Below are positions 10,938 through 23,823 of a stretch of 64,000 bases of DNA, one piece after another (within the stretch, counting starts at the first letter, position 1; every line of letters starts with the position of its first letter). Origin of the DNA: Inonotus obliquus (taxonomy: Eukaryota; Basidiomycota; Agaricomycetes; Hymenochaetales; Hymenochaetaceae); NCBI GenBank assembly GCA_032164295.1, contig JAJHTX010000007.1:1648501-1712500 (forward strand), given 5' to 3'. The notes beneath the pieces are model-generated. The model did not search any database and was not told the origin of the DNA. It worked only from the letters and a program-made list of their open reading frames with translations. The translations under genes were made by a program, and so were the position numbers.

Positions 10938-12178
10938 CATCGGATAATTTGCGGATCCCTACTTCTTACCCCGGATAATCCTATCTTTGACCAGACGACC
11001 ACGCCCAATAGTCACATGCTAGCGCATTGATCCATTTCATGTTGTTCTACTTCATATGCTGTCCCCTTATTAATCCCTTGTGCTCACGGATCCCGTACAA
11101 TGTATCTCTACGTGCTGTTCCGATTGCCTACCATTGTATAATATACACTGCTTTCGCCGTGCTCTCGCTGTACATTTTCACTGAAGTTTCCATGCATAGT
11201 ATTGTAGCGAAGCACATGCTCGGTAAGCAACTTATACGCGTTCACCCAAACACATCTGAAAAAATACTACTTAAGCAAGAAGGTATGCAACCCAGTACCA
11301 GGGTGCACGTGTATAGTGCCAGAGTACCTAGGTCATACAAGTGAGATAACTAAGTTGCCCAAATTACCGATAGTGTATGAAACGGAATCAAAGTGGGACT
11401 TTTTTTTGGCTAGGGATACATTAAATGGGTAGCGGTGGTGGGTCCGAACATGCATATGAATTCGCCGTGTATGGCATGCGTAGGATGATTGATAGAGATG
11501 AGAAATTGAGAGAACCGAGAACCAGGAAAGCGATGCAAAAAAGTGTGTGATGAAAAAGAGCGTATGTCATGTCACGAAGTGATAGGATAGTTGGAGAAGA
11601 AAATGGGAATTGTAGTGTCGTAAGTCTGTGGAACCCAATACCCGAACCAAGCAGCTTGGGAAACAGAAGGAGAAAGGAAAGGTGAAGACCAAGGAAGAAA
11701 ACTTGGATTACGAGTTGGACGTAGGCCACTCAAGGGCAGTCTTGTGTCGTGAATGACAAGAGTCGTCGTCAACATCATTGCTACTTCATTCGTACAAAAA
11801 GAAGAGAGAAAGAAAAGCAAAAATTCGAAAGCGAGAACAATTGAAAGCCGAAGTGAAAATTTCAATCCCATCCAACGACCAAAAGAAACGAGTTGCTGCC
11901 TCGAGGCGAGTAGCGATACATTAGGAAGGCATGCGCAAACTGAAGCAAGCAAGTTCTACACGAGGAGAAGGGCTCGAGACAGCTGACTAGAGGCACGAAC
12001 GATCGCAAGGATATCGTTTTCTGGATCGGGTTGAGCTTGATTCGCACACCACATTGAAAGAAGAGTTCGCAATAAGAAGCAGCGCTTCTGGAAATGACCA
12101 CCGCGTCCCTCCGTGACCAAGTGGACAGAATAACTCGTCCATTATTCAGCGCTCGAGATTGGCTTTGGGCCGAACAAA
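10938..12178. other. Intergenic / 3' flank, no gene seen
   Basis: This stretch lies between two converging 3' ends. ORFs here (for example 11027-11344 and 11572-11952) are hydrophobic or low-complexity with no domain or splice support. It probably includes the 3' untranslated regions of both neighbours. Confidence 0.4.
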
Positions 12179-15100
12179 TCACCGTAGGCGGTTTTTCTGT
12201 TGGCGGGGTTGGGGGGAACCAGGTCCAGAACCTGGGACGCTCTCAAGCACCGTTGACACTTGAGCTTGCGACTGCATCCTTCGATAATGGGAACCGCGTC
12301 TGCCTCCGACACCCCCATCCCCACCAGAAGCTGATGGAGGCTGGATTGGAGGTGATGGCTCTTCCTTATCCCACTCGTCAAGCAGTGCCTGCCCAACACT
12401 AGGTTCCAGCTCAGTCCCGTCTCGCGAAACCTTCACTTCCCGCTCGTGGTTCCATGGATTACGCAGATGTCGCGTACGAGAAAATGGTAATCTATCCGTC
12501 TTAATCCATTGTATCTTGAATGGAGAACCCCATTGTGCGGAATGGTCACCACGTTCTGCTTGGGAAGCTGATCGTGCGTCTGGCAATTGCTGCGGCTCGC
12601 CGTTCAACTCTCGCGATGTATTCAAGGTGTCTCTTCGCTTTATTCTATCCACGTCCTCCGTGGTGTGTTGCTCACCGGAGCTACGTGGTTCGTGACGCAC
12701 AGCGCGAAAGGGTGCCTCTGGATCAAGTTGAAGCTCTGGTGGATGGTGTCTCAGTAGTCGCGGATCCAAAGTCTCTGAACTCAAGCCCTCGACCCGGTGG
12801 TCAATCGCACGGCGATCGAGAGCACCCATCACGGCTGGAGCGCTCGTCGGTGATCTCGGTCTTCCAGAGGGTGCGCTTTGAGGTAATGGATTTCTAGAGC
12901 GAAGGTTGGGCGGTGGCGCCGAGCTGGACTCCTCGGCCAATGGAACCTTCCCGCTACCGGCCTCTTGAGCAGTTGTCAATCGCTTCTGAGTAGCGGGAGT
13001 GACCGGCTGAGGCGAGTTTTCTGCTAAGCGATGTTCACTTGGAGAGAAGAGCATAAGCGGATGATTTTCTTTGTCAGACTCGCGCTCCTTTCCCTTTGAC
13101 GTATCGATCTCCTTCTCCTCAGGAGAGCTGCTCTCATTCTCCTCGGGTATTATCTCGTTCACTTGTGAACCTTTCCCGGCTACAGAAGATGCAAACGAAG
13201 CAGCCGGAGAATGTGAGTGCTGGGAGTGTCCTGAGTCTGTCCGTGAAGCCCATGAAACACGGTCCGCTGTCGCCTTACCGATTGGACCTGCCATCCTATA
13301 GCAAAATTGATGAATATGCCTGACCACACGAAGACGGTAAAGAGATATATTACCTGGCGTAACCGTAGAACTCTCCACTCTTGTTGACGCTGAATATAAG
13401 ATAGACATCCGAGCTACTTCGGAATGCTTGATTGAGCACCGTTTCATTATGAGATTGTGTCGCCCAAAGTCCCTTTTCCACACTAAGGTCTAGATCATAC
13501 TGTAGAGCCAATAGTAAAGGTTCTTCAGAAACGACGTTTAGAAGTTCTAATACCAGACTTACTTGCGTGAGCGATTTCAGTATGAAGAACCGTTTCGGAA
13601 AATATCGTGCTAAAAACCCAGAGGTTGTGCTTCCTGAACTGCTTGAATGCTGCGGTGCTCTTCGTCCCGAGCTTTGCGTTGAAGCATCTGTTCCGCTATC
13701 AGTCACTACCGCTGACGATGGGGTTCCGGGTGGCTCGCTCGTGCTCGTTTCGGTGTCCGTAAGTCCTCCTTCTTTCTTCAAGTCCTGTCTCTCGCGCTCC
13801 CGCTGTTCTCGAACCCAACGCGTGTGTATGCCCGTCCCACGTTGAGCACCAACACCTGCCTTCAAGTCTTCTTCCTTACCGCGTACGCGACAAACGAGGC
13901 GCGGACACCTCATATCGCCCGGACGTAGCGGAATACCATTAGAACGCTGGACCGCCGCCGCTAGATGTGCCTCGTCAACGAAATTTACGAATGCGCAGTT
14001 CGAACGCGCAATGAGAAACACGCTTTGGACACCAGACACATCATCCGGATTAGCATCCGAGGCAGAAGAGCTACCAGAAGGCGATAGTAAGCCTGCAGGC
14101 AGTTGAGGATGTTGTTGCTGTTGACGGGAAGCAGAATGCACATCAATAGGCAATGGCATGCTCGGTGCTAGCGGACGTGTGAAGAAACGCCAGAGTTCGT
14201 CGTGCGACGCGTCGCTGGGCACGTTCCCTACCCACATCACCCATTCAGACCGCTGTACGGGCGGATTCGGCAAGTAGGAACGCCGAGCAGATTGCCTTGA
14301 TTGTGCCTGTTGCTGAGTTCCACGATCGCTCACCGACTCGCCAAGAACAATTAAAGACGGAGACGGGCGTCCCTGGGACGAAGAGATGGCGGCTTCCGAT
14401 CTGTTTGACTCTTCATTTTGGCGCTGTGCTCCTCCTGTGGTTGCGGACGGACCACTTCCAGAGCTCATAGTTGGATCAGGTCGCGAAAACAGTGAGGTAT
14501 GCATGGGTCGGGAAGTGGGGGATGACATTCTTGGAGGTCCGGGGCTGGGGCCAGAATTTGATGGATTGCCATACGCATCAACATAATACATACTCGTGTA
14601 GTGACCACTTGGCGATGCGCCATGAGGAGGAATATACCACCACGCCGTGGAAGGTTGATGCTGCTGCGACTGTGACGAGTCCTCGGGTGTATTTGGGCTC
14701 GTTCTCGTCATATACGCGTATGACGGCGGGTACTGCGGCCGCTGTGTATGTTGAGCCTGCTGCGCAGGAAATGGTGACGAGTAGGGCGAATGCGAGTGAG
14801 TGAACTGCGGCGTTGCGGTCATGGTGGGGTGAAAGCCAAAAGTTGCGAAAGGCTGCTGCTGTGAATACGGGGAGCTGGCACCTGTTGTAGGGCTTCGTCC
14901 GGCAGATCCTGTTCTATCATAGTCGAAGGGAAGGGCAGGAGTTGGCGCATGCTCTTGCGAGACGGTGGAATGAAACGGTGGTGCATAGAGAGGTAGTTGA
15001 CTGGGACTCGCACTGTGTCCCACTGAATAAAATTCAGGAGGTGTATGAGAATGAGTATGAGGAAGAGGGGGGATTCCAGGGATGTTGAGTTGTGGATATG

Positions 15101-16201
15101 CATATTGGTGCTGAACTTGGTGCTGGGGATAGAGGGAACTGGGCGAAGGGGACACCGTATACTGTCCCACGAAGCCCGTTGGGCGCTGTACTGTCGCTGG
15201 CTGCTGTGTATGCGCAAACGATGGATGCGCGCCTTGGCTAGAAACAGAAGGGGGATTCCGAGCGAAACCGGGCTCAGATGGTGGAGGGGAGGTGTAATAT
15301 CCATATGGTTGCAAACCACGTTGTTGTTGTTGCTGCTGCTGCTGCTGTGGTTGTTGTTGTTGTCGCCTCGCAGGGTTCGGGCGGGACGGACCGGATGAAG
15401 AACCAGAATGTGGTCCTGACTCCGACATATCTTTACCGCGACTTCCGTCGGGGGCGGCAGGCGCCGCGGAGGGGTGCCTTGGACTTAATGAACGGCCGGG
15501 AAATGGACTACTGGGACTTGAATGGAGACGTGAATCATAGACGGCTAAAATACGATTTAGGAAAATTAGAGCAACAGCAAGAGATTTTTTTGAGAACGTA
15601 CTCGATTTGCTCAGAGAAGTATGCTCTACAATTCGAGTTGAAGAAGCATGTAACGAATCGATTACTGGACAAATGAATGTCAGCAGGGAAATAGAAATCT
15701 CTAGCAGATTACGAAAGCCAGCATCTTGGTAGGAAAAAGAAAGCAAGTAACGGGGAAAGGGCGAGGAAAGGGCGGGGAAAAGATGAGATCTAGACAAAGG
15801 AAGGAGAAAGGAAAGTGGACAAACAACGCGCAAAAGCTACAGGGACTAAAAGAAAGAGCGGAAATAGCCGCGAGGCCGCGGCCATCAAACGGCACCCAGA
15901 TAGGAAACAAATTTAATCACTCACCTTCACTGGGATCGACATTGTGTGCCACCGATGCGTCAATGCCGTTTGTCAATGCAGTCGTCCTACTTGCACCTTT
16001 CCCACTTGAAAGCGGCTTACTTGGGGTAGATTTGCCCACTCGCAGAGGACTTGTAGTGCGTGAGGGTGTTGGTGTGAAATCTACCGCCTCAGCGGGTGTT
16101 TGTGTCCCTTGTTCAAGTTCGCCAGGTAAAGCACTCTTATGTTCACCGGTACCTGTGGCCTGTGGCTCGTTTGCGTATGCATGTCCCTCGTATCCATTCA
16201 T
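12179..16201 (-). CDS. YTH-domain RNA-binding protein (m6A reader type) with N-terminal RRM
   Basis: Exon 1 (16201-15925) starts MNGYEGHAYANEPQATGTGE. A 380-nt intron joins in phase to exon 2 at 15544. A long Pro/Gln/Ser/Tyr-rich region with a poly-Q run follows. Next comes an RRM-like domain (SEWVMWVGNVPSDASHDELW, with a second motif NCAFVNFVDEAHLAAAV). The YTH domain begins at FLARYFPKRFFILKSLTQ, has two small introns, and reads GLWATQSHNETVLNQAF, IFSVNKSGEFYGYARMAGPI, then FKIQWIKTDRLPF, HLRNPWN and VKVSRDGTELEP. These match the YTHDC1-like subfamily, including the first cage Trp in 'LWAT'. YTH proteins bind N6-methyladenosine in RNA. A disordered insert of about 235 residues splits the YTH core between the strands around ARMAGPI and FKIQW. 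The C-terminus is Gly/Ser-rich and ends NRLR at 12179. Confidence 0.85.
15321..15363 (-). repeat. CAG/CAA trinucleotide run (poly-Q) in the YTH gene
   Basis: Plus-strand TTG/CTG triplets encode an interrupted glutamine run (QQQQP then about nine Q) in the disordered N-terminal region of the YTH protein. Length variation between strains is likely. Confidence 0.7.
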
Positions 16202-18060
16202 AGTTTATCTCCGATACCGAAAAGCGAATCCGATGCTGTGCAAATGCGACTAGAGAACCAATACACAGAAAGTTTAGACGGGTCGTACGACGTGTCTGGG
16301 CCGTGTGAATGCGTGGCGCTGAGGTGGTGCGGAGCTGTGCTTATTATCTCTATGCCCGTAACCTAGCCATGTTTGTGTGGAAGTGCGTGGAAGTGCGTCA
16401 GCGTGCAGTGTAGGTGGATGAATTAGCTTGACCACGCACCAAATGCTGTTCCAGCAAAACTTCTTCGCCGGCTTCCTATGAGTCGATGCTTGTCTAGCTC
16501 CGAAAAGATATTTACCTTATAACACAGGTACGTGGACAAATCACGTCTGAAAATACTATGGTTCGTCAAGTGTTCACGAGTGTTCGAGATCGTTCTCCAG
16601 ATGTCGTCGGACCTTGTCGTGTCTTTCTCGGTGTCGATGAAAAAGAAAAGTGCAAATACGTGTATGAGCTGGAGAAAGAAAGGATAAGAAAGGTGGATCA
16701 GGTCTTTCGTGTATGGTCTCCATTATTGCAGCAAGCAGCTAGCTATAAGAAATGCAAACCGATTCCCGACTCCGCACCGCAGCGAAGCGCCTTGTCACGT
16801 TTCTATGACGTAGATTTCCTTTTTGGGGACTAGTCGGATTGGCGCGTCTTACATCACGGCGATCAAACCCGTGACCGTTTTAGCTCTTACCTGGCTCTTT
16901 TATCTCACATCTTCACAGACGCACTTTCTATCCATCCATCTCATCTTTTGAGCACTCCCTTGTGTGCAAAAGACAAGGACATGACATGAGACGAGATGTA
17001 AATTTTCAAGGCACTATCATTGAGCAGTGTCCGGCCAGAGTCGTGCCTAGTCTCTTAGGAACAGTCTGGAGAAAATCGCAAGATATTCTATTGAATTCCT
17101 CCGGCTCCATTATGTGTACAAAACAGCCATCCTCGCAGATGACCAACCCCACAATGATCATATCAGGCGCCCTGGTTGTTTCCACTCCTCACCTCAAAAC
17201 CCGTGAATCGGAGCTGCTCGCCTGTATGAGGGTACATTCTCGCAGTTCAACCACCTATAATCGTTCAGTAAAGTGAGCAGCTGTGGCCGTTAATTTTGGA
17301 AGCCCCCAGAGCGTGTGCTGCGCATGGATCCTCCTCTCCCTCCATATGGATTGGCGGGATATCAACGTGGCCGGCAACAGCATAGTTCGTGATCCTCCGG
17401 ATTGCGTACTATCAATGTATTGAATACCATCCAGTGCAAATTCAAAAATTTATCATTCGGATTCGGGTTCGGCTTGTGCCTATTCAGTTTATATTGGCTC
17501 GTGGATTATTGGGTGGAATAGCTTGAACATGGCCGCGGAAGACACCGACAGAACTTCTCATCTCTCCAACACCCCTTATTTCCTGTGCGCACTTACTCAT
17601 GCCGACCGTTAAGTAAAGCTTCTCGTGCCCATCTCCACCCAGTGAATTGTACGGTGCATTGTATGCCTGAAGCGGCTGCCACGCGCAACAGGGGCTTGGT
17701 ATAATCGAACAGCCATTTTCCCCCTCAAGACGTGTTTCCCGCGTTACGTGGACAGCAGATCCTCTATATTATAGCATTGGTCCAATACGCACCATACCAT
17801 ATGGTTTGCCCCTACCACTTGACCTCTGAAATGTCGTGGGAAAGAAAGTTCCCTTCTCATACCTGCTCTTCTGCGATCTATGAGAAATTCGTCAGAACAA
17901 AATGCTTCCGCAAGCAAAAGGTAGCCTACCACTGATTTAATCATAGGCATGGTCTAGTCCTGCCTGGACCTCGATTTCAGCGCAGTGATTTTACTTATCT
18001 TGAGGGCTGAGATCCGTCCGATCGTTTCGCACTTATTTCTCAGTCTCGGCTGGGTCTTCG
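16202..18060. other. Gene-poor stretch upstream of the YTH gene
   Basis: Short ORFs are present (16558-16833, 16962-17276), but none shows a family motif or splice partner. The YTH promoter must lie in the right-hand flank of 16201. Nothing else is supported. Confidence 0.35.
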
Positions 18061-18590
18061 GCATTCAAGACATTAGATCGATCTAGAAGTGAAGAACCTT
18101 GCACCGGTGCAAATTCCACCCCATGCGATTCAAACAGAGTCGGTACGGTACACAAATGGCCGACTTCTGGTAGGCTTCTCATATGGATCCCCAAGTCGGC
18201 AGCCCTACTGGCGAAGTAGAAAGGTAAGATAAACCATAATCAGCCGCGCATACTTCTTGTCTTCTCGAATGGTGTGATAAACCTACGACCTACAGACGGA
18301 TTGGAAGATGAGCTTGCGACCTTGCCTCGCAGATTTCGCGTGCTCGAACGCACTCCTATGCGGTGGTCTCCACTATACGTAAACCGAGGGTCACTCATCG
18401 ATGCATTCTCTCATTTCATTGGAGAGCTACGTGATTTCCCGCCCGAATGAGACCGATTCAGAAAGCGCAGTGTTAAATGGTGAGCTTCTGCACAATCGAT
18501 AAGTAAGTCCAGTCAACTTCGAGCTTCGCAGCTTCTGTGAAAGTGGAGCAATCGCGCCGTTCCTAGACCTCCTCACTTTGCTCAAAGTCA

Positions 18591-19160
18591 CTATTGCAGC
18601 CTTCCATTTTTTCTGGTCGTCGACCCGTAGCCGCCTCTGCGTGCTTTACCGACCGGAGCCGAGTCCAAATGCGATCCCTGGCGACGGCGATCTGGTATGA
18701 GAATGCTGCTGAGTTTCTGGAATGAACCATGCAACTGAACAAAACTGTGCTCACCGACGGCATCGATCCGATCCACCTTTCGGAACTCGAAAATCTCCAT
18801 AAGCACAAACCTTGGACTGGCTATCAGGAGGTCCTGAGCGCGCAGCATGGACGAAATCTCTGGCATTAAGGGCGGTTCAGAAGCGGACGGGACGCTTCGA
18901 AGCACAAGGAAAGCCAATGAGCGCTTCATTTCGGCATTTTGGATCAAGTCTCCGATAAGTGACTGAAGAAATGTATCGTTCGCGTTCGATAGATCCTTTA
19001 ATATGTCTTCCATCCCCCCAACGAGACTGGGACTTAATATAATCATTGTAGCTTGGTCCAAGTCGGAGATCAAATCATGAAGCAGGAAGCCAGAAAGTAT
19101 TGAGTGCAGTCTTACTACATCTTCGAAAATCGAAAACCGAAAGATTTGCAAAACTAACAT
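18591..19160 (-). CDS. Possible hypothetical protein, helical; unrecognised
   Basis: One open frame reads MLVLQIFRFSIFEDVVRLHS from an ATG at 19160 and continues through helical, Leu-rich and acidic sequence (SLVGGMEDILKDLSNANDTF, then LIQNAEMKRSLAFLVL) for about 150 residues. After FEFRKVDRIDAV it passes a possible intron donor (gtgagc) into basic, less protein-like sequence. No family is recognised. Composition and length argue for a real exon. The absence of a clear upstream exon and of a promoter makes it a weak call. It lies divergent from the pectin methylesterase gene. Confidence 0.33.
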   Translation of the reverse strand: MLVLQIFRFSIFEDVVRLHSILSGFLLHDLISDLDQATMIILSPSLVGGMEDILKDLSNANDTFLQSLIGDLIQNAEMKRSLAFLVLRSVPSASEPPLMPEISSMLRAQDLLIASPRFVLMEIFEFRKVDRIDAVGEHSFVQLHGSFQKLSSILIPDRRRQGSHLDSAPVGKARRGGYGSTTRKNGRLQ

Positions 19161-20091
19161 GCCGAATGTCGCCAAGAGGATAAGGATGATTCATTGGACC
19201 CGATCGTTGGGATCAGCGACGTTATACCAAATCCGTAAAGGCTAATCTCCATGTGGAGCAAAAGAGTGAACCGCCCTATAGAGGGCCACCTGTATGGAGG
19301 ACCAAGTTCTCGCGTAAGAATGTAACTGTCTCCTCACAGTCCACCCAGATACCTACTAAAACAAATTACGTGGTAGCTGAAGAAATCAATTACTCCACTC
19401 ACTACAATTCGAACACGCTTGGTCTCTACGGCGAAATCTTTAGATCTACTTCTCTCCACATTAATCAAATAAGGAACTGTGCAGTGCAGGATCGCCAGTT
19501 GCTTTCAAACCGAGCGGGGTAAGGAACGGGCGACTGAAACCGGTGAAACGTACAGCTTGATGCGTTTCTCTTGGTTGGAGTTCGTTCGAACAGCTGAACG
19601 AGATAATGGCATTTGTTAAGTATCCTGAATGTGCTCGGCTTACGTTCTGGACTGGAGATAAGCACCGCTTACTGGCCGTTACATCTTACCCAGGCAGCAA
19701 GGAAGTCGCGAGCCGCTGCCGAATATTTCGCTCGTCTTCGAAAGGTTCGGTGCGGAATTTGTGGGTAGTGCCACCGAATGAATGCATTTGGAAGTGAAGT
19801 CAAGGGGTCACAACTCTGTGAACAAAACAGGACTACGTAATATCTTCCCACAGCTTACTTCTCTCTCTTCTCGTGCCGTGTAGTGGTCGCTTGCTTATTT
19901 TTAAGAGTCGCCCTTTCGTCTCCCATGACCCTCCTATCGAAGCGTGTGTTTGCCAGCAGTGGATTCCCGTCTAACGGCCCGCCAGCAGTCCGGCTGCATC
20001 GGACATCGCGTTCTACCGCAACTGAAAATGTTTTTCTTCTAGCTAATTCACATCACTTCTCGCTCTGAGGTCCACCGACTTTCCCTGGGAG

Positions 20092-21819
20092 ATGATCTGT
20101 AAAGTATCGGTATTGAGGCTTGCGGCACTACTCTCCACCTTCGCGCGCTCAACAAAGGCACTATCTCCGAGATTCTTGGACTGTCAACTTCAGAAATCAG
20201 TAAATTCCTCTCCTTTGCTAGGCTGCCCGGTTGGAACAATCTTTGTCTCTCCATCTGATTCTCGAGCGGACTTCACATCCATACAAGACGCGATTTCCTC
20301 ACTGTATGTCAGTCTTTCGTTTCAGAAAGAGGATTACTGAATAAGGTAACATAGATCTGAGGAGGGGCAGGCAGTTATCCTCATCGGAGAAGGGGAATAC
20401 CATGAAACAGTGAATGTGACTAGATCCGGACCCTTGACATTACTGGTGGGCTTCCATCCGGCTCCATGCCTTGAGGCTTAGGAACTCGAGAGAATAACAG
20501 GGACAGCTGAACTCAACAGCCCTCGAGCCACCCTCAAACGCGTCAACCCGTAATTTGGTAACTATATGGAACAATGTTTTCGTGCAGACGGGGATGGACG
20601 ATGCACAATCAGCTGTCCTACTTGTCGCCCCATCATTCAACGCGTCCCTTATCGGTGCAGGTCCGGCTGGTGCACCTCTTCAATCTCTATTCGGAAATAA
20701 GGACTTCAAGGCATACAATATCAATTTTGAAAATAGAGTTGTACGTTCTGCGTTAGACGCATCACACATACCTATTACTCATTCTTGGCTAGGCAAACTT
20801 TGCCATCTCGCAGGCGCTCGTAACTGACATCTCATATGCGAACGCTTCATTCTACGGATGCACTTTTGCAAGTTTTCAAGACACTTGGTATACTGGTCGA
20901 AATGCAAGCACGTACGTTGTCGACAGCATCATCTTCGGGCAAACGGATTGTAAGCTCCTTCTTTGGTTCGGAAGACTGGGTGATACTCATATTTCTTAAA
21001 TATGTATGAACAAGACCTCTTTGGCTTTGGCACGGCGTAGGCACTCGTTACTCTCTAAAATCTATTCCATTGATGCCTCTACATCTTCTTTGTTCTCAGC
21101 TGGTTTGAAAGCGTCACCCTCGCCAATAGAGCTTGTGGCGGGGGCATCGTTGCTTGGAAAGGCACGAATCTGACAGATGCTCCAGGTAATCGATACGGTG
21201 CCTACATTAACAGAGCGAGGATTATACGGGTTGGTACCTGCTACAAAGCTTACTGTCACGGGGTGTCTTAGACTCCCAGTCCCCAGACGCAAACGTAACA
21301 CTCGATCTCACCGGCAAGTGTTTCCTCGGTTAGTACTCTGCTTTCCGAACGAACATCAAGAGTAATCGTGACCACTGATTTGCGAGGGTGTTTATGACAT
21401 ACTAGGTAGGCCTTGGAATGACCTTGCAACAACAGTCTACCTTTGTACATTCATGGATGAAACTATCCAACCTTCTGGGTGGACGCCGTTCGACTCCGCT
21501 AGGTATCTACCCTTCCCACCTGAACTTATGCGATGCGACGTTAACTAGGTTACTAAGGCCGACTATCATGAATACGACCTTTTACGCCGAGTTTGACAAC
21601 TTCGGTACGTCAACCAGCCTTGCTCGTTGCTCGTTCTAGTCTCTCGTATATCATAACACGTCTGTCTTACTTGGGCTTGATTTGATAGGTCCTGGCTCAA
21701 ATACTTCGCAGCGAGTCCACGATCACATCCTAACTTCCATCCAAGCCGCCAATTTCACACCAGAGAAGGTCTTTCTCGAAACTCCAAAATGGATCGACTT
21801 CACCTATGTCCACTACTGA
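20092..21819 (+). CDS. Pectin methylesterase (CE8), secreted
   Basis: It removes methyl esters from homogalacturonan (EC 3.1.1.11) outside the cell. The start MICKVSVLRLAALLSTFARS looks like a signal peptide. Several small introns are removed by frame continuity, and the result is an uninterrupted protein. Family marks in order are: VILIGEGEYHETVNV (the G.Y.E signature), VTIWNNVF, FKAYNINFEN, then SFYGCTFASFQDTWYTG (catalytic QDT), TDYLFGFGTAWFES (counterpart of DFIFG, with the second catalytic Asp) and FLGRPWNDLA (the Arg of LGRPW). Both catalytic Asp residues and the Arg are present, so activity is expected. The C-terminus is TPKWIDFTYVHY. Its presence suggests a plant-cell-wall-degrading lifestyle. 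QDTW instead of the usual QDTL is a mild substitution. Confidence 0.9.
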
Positions 21820-22083
21820 TCTGTGATCGCGCTATGCCAAATCTATTATACTTTCGTACAGAGACAGGAAGAACGTCAACACATGCTGTATATGAAACTT
21901 TCCAACCGAAGTATAATACAAAGTTCATACATTAGAACGGAGGAAACAGACAGAGAGGGGCAAGAAGGTATTTGCGAAAATGCAGGGGAATTGATCGCGA
22001 AAGCATGACAACTTGCACCAAGATCTTTAAATGCAGTACAGAATGAATGGAAATTCAGAACCCAGTTGGGAATGAGAAAAAGT

Positions 22084-23823
22084 CTAAGCACGCATGCTTC
22101 TCCAAGCACTCTGCATTGCAATGCGTTTCGCCTATAAGAGAAGAACACAATAAGCGTCGCATCATCATGATTGAATACTTGGGTAATCTTACCTGATCAA
22201 GCGTGATAGAATCCTCACGCAATTCCACTCTCTGACGCCCGCCAAGCAACACATCACCGCGGTCATCTTCATCTTCATCCTCATCCATCATAGAACTGCC
22301 TCCGTTGCGCATTCCACCGAATGCGGCTTTTCCGCCAGCAAGTGAGAACGGTGTCTTCTGGACAGCAGTTCCGAAAACACTTGCGTTTGCCGGTGCGCTG
22401 AAAGTTCCGAAGTCGGAAATGACCTTGCGGGTCGGCGAGGTCTCCGTACGCGGTGGAGACGATACACCAGCTGCTTTGACTTCATACGATCGTGGTGGAG
22501 GGCGTGGAGCGTAAGAATAGGACGACTGTAGCCGAGCTTGGAGATACTTTTCGGTGAAGCGTGTCCCTCGAACCTAAGATCGTTGTCTATTAACCAGAAT
22601 AACCTAGTCCACAGTCAGAATGACCCACCTTCTTCAGGTGCGGTCGCGCATCACGAATTGACGGCGCAGCCATGAACACCTCCACATTGTGCTTCCCCTC
22701 TTCGGTTTCACGGTAGATACTCTCGATTACTACCTTTTTGGTGCTTTCATTTCTCAAAAGCAAGCGCTCGTGCAGCTCACGCGCAACATCATCCACGCTT
22801 TCGTTCGCACCGAGAATCCGTGAAGCAACCGCCTGACCAACCTCGCGAACCAATCGCTCCATATCAAGGTTTTCGAGAACGCTTCCCACGATGGCGTGCG
22901 CCAACAAATCTGCGGTAGTGAGTGGAAGCATAAGACCAGAGGTGATATTTGCGATAGCTTGGAAGAAGTCCGTGGCATACTATAAGTTTCATTAGTCATA
23001 TATTTCTTAGAACGGAGATAAGTCGAAGTTAGCTCTCACAGAGTATCCGCTTAACGCAGGCTCGCAAGCCACAAAGAACTAGAGTCAAGCAGCATTAACA
23101 CACAGGACGAGTGCCAAGATTCACAGAAAAGCCTACCAAAGTAATCCCGCGTTGAGCCATTTCTCGCGCAATTTGCAGCGGATCATGTCCATCAGGAGAG
23201 CCTTCATCAAAACCTATAGAAGGTTAGTATGCGCAAATTGTTAGGGAGACATTACAAATAGCGACGAACCATCTCCATATTCTCCAATACCGTGAGGAGG
23301 TGCATCCGCAATGAGGACCACCATCTTGGTAGCCATATCCCGCCAATCCATTGTTAAGGCTTGATACAGACCTGCGGTCACAGCTTCCGGACCGTCTCCA
23401 CCACCTGTCGCGTACAGAGACGATAGATGCTGGCGAACTTTTGAGATATCTGATGTAAATCCGAAGTTCTTGAAGACCCAGGTGTGATCTTGCGGTGGAT
23501 GGTCGCGGTATGCAACAAGTCCGACTCGTAAGTCCTCCGGGTTCTGCAATCTACCCGAATGGAATATGTGTCCGCAAATTTCCTCTATATTACGCGTGGC
23601 TGAGGATATGTAACTGCCTTGACTTCCCGTGCAGTCCTGGACAAAGACCAGATCCCTGCAAGAACAAATGGATTACCAATCAACGAGGCTCTGGCGGACA
23701 ATAACCAGGAGGGACATACAACATTTTGCGATTCGGATCGTAAGGCGCTTGGAGGTTCTGCTGAGGATCCTGTTGGATGCTGGAAGGACTAGGGTCAAAC
23801 GACATTCCGCTGTCTTCATTCAT
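22084..23823 (-). CDS. VWA-domain protein (vwkA-like, without kinase domain)
   Basis: The start MNEDSGMSFDPSPSSIQQDP lies at 23823. After an intron the von Willebrand A domain begins DLVFVQDCTGSQGSYI, a degenerate MIDAS-type strand (DCTGSQ in place of DxSxS). It continues LRVGLVAYRDHPPQDHTWVF, then ATGGGDGPEAVTAGL and MVVLIADAPPHGIGEYGDG. After the domain comes a region of about 250 residues including SVLENLDMERLVREVGQAVA and a Ser-rich tail with an acidic MMDEDEDEDDRGD. The final exon reads AKRIAMQSAWRSMRA. The 'TGSxxxYI...YRDHPP' and 'GGGDGPEAV' motifs match the VWA part of Dictyostelium alpha-kinase vwkA-like proteins. No kinase domain is present here. Function in fungi is unknown to me. 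Confidence 0.78.

Noticed and set aside
11421..11952. Minus-strand hydrophobic ORFs resembling membrane proteins
   Set aside because: They are low-complexity, overlap each other in different frames, have no splice partners and lie in the 3' flank of the YTH gene.
16558..16833. 91-codon plus-strand ORF with a charged helix
   Set aside because: It has no homology-like motif, no intron and no conserved context; chance is more likely.
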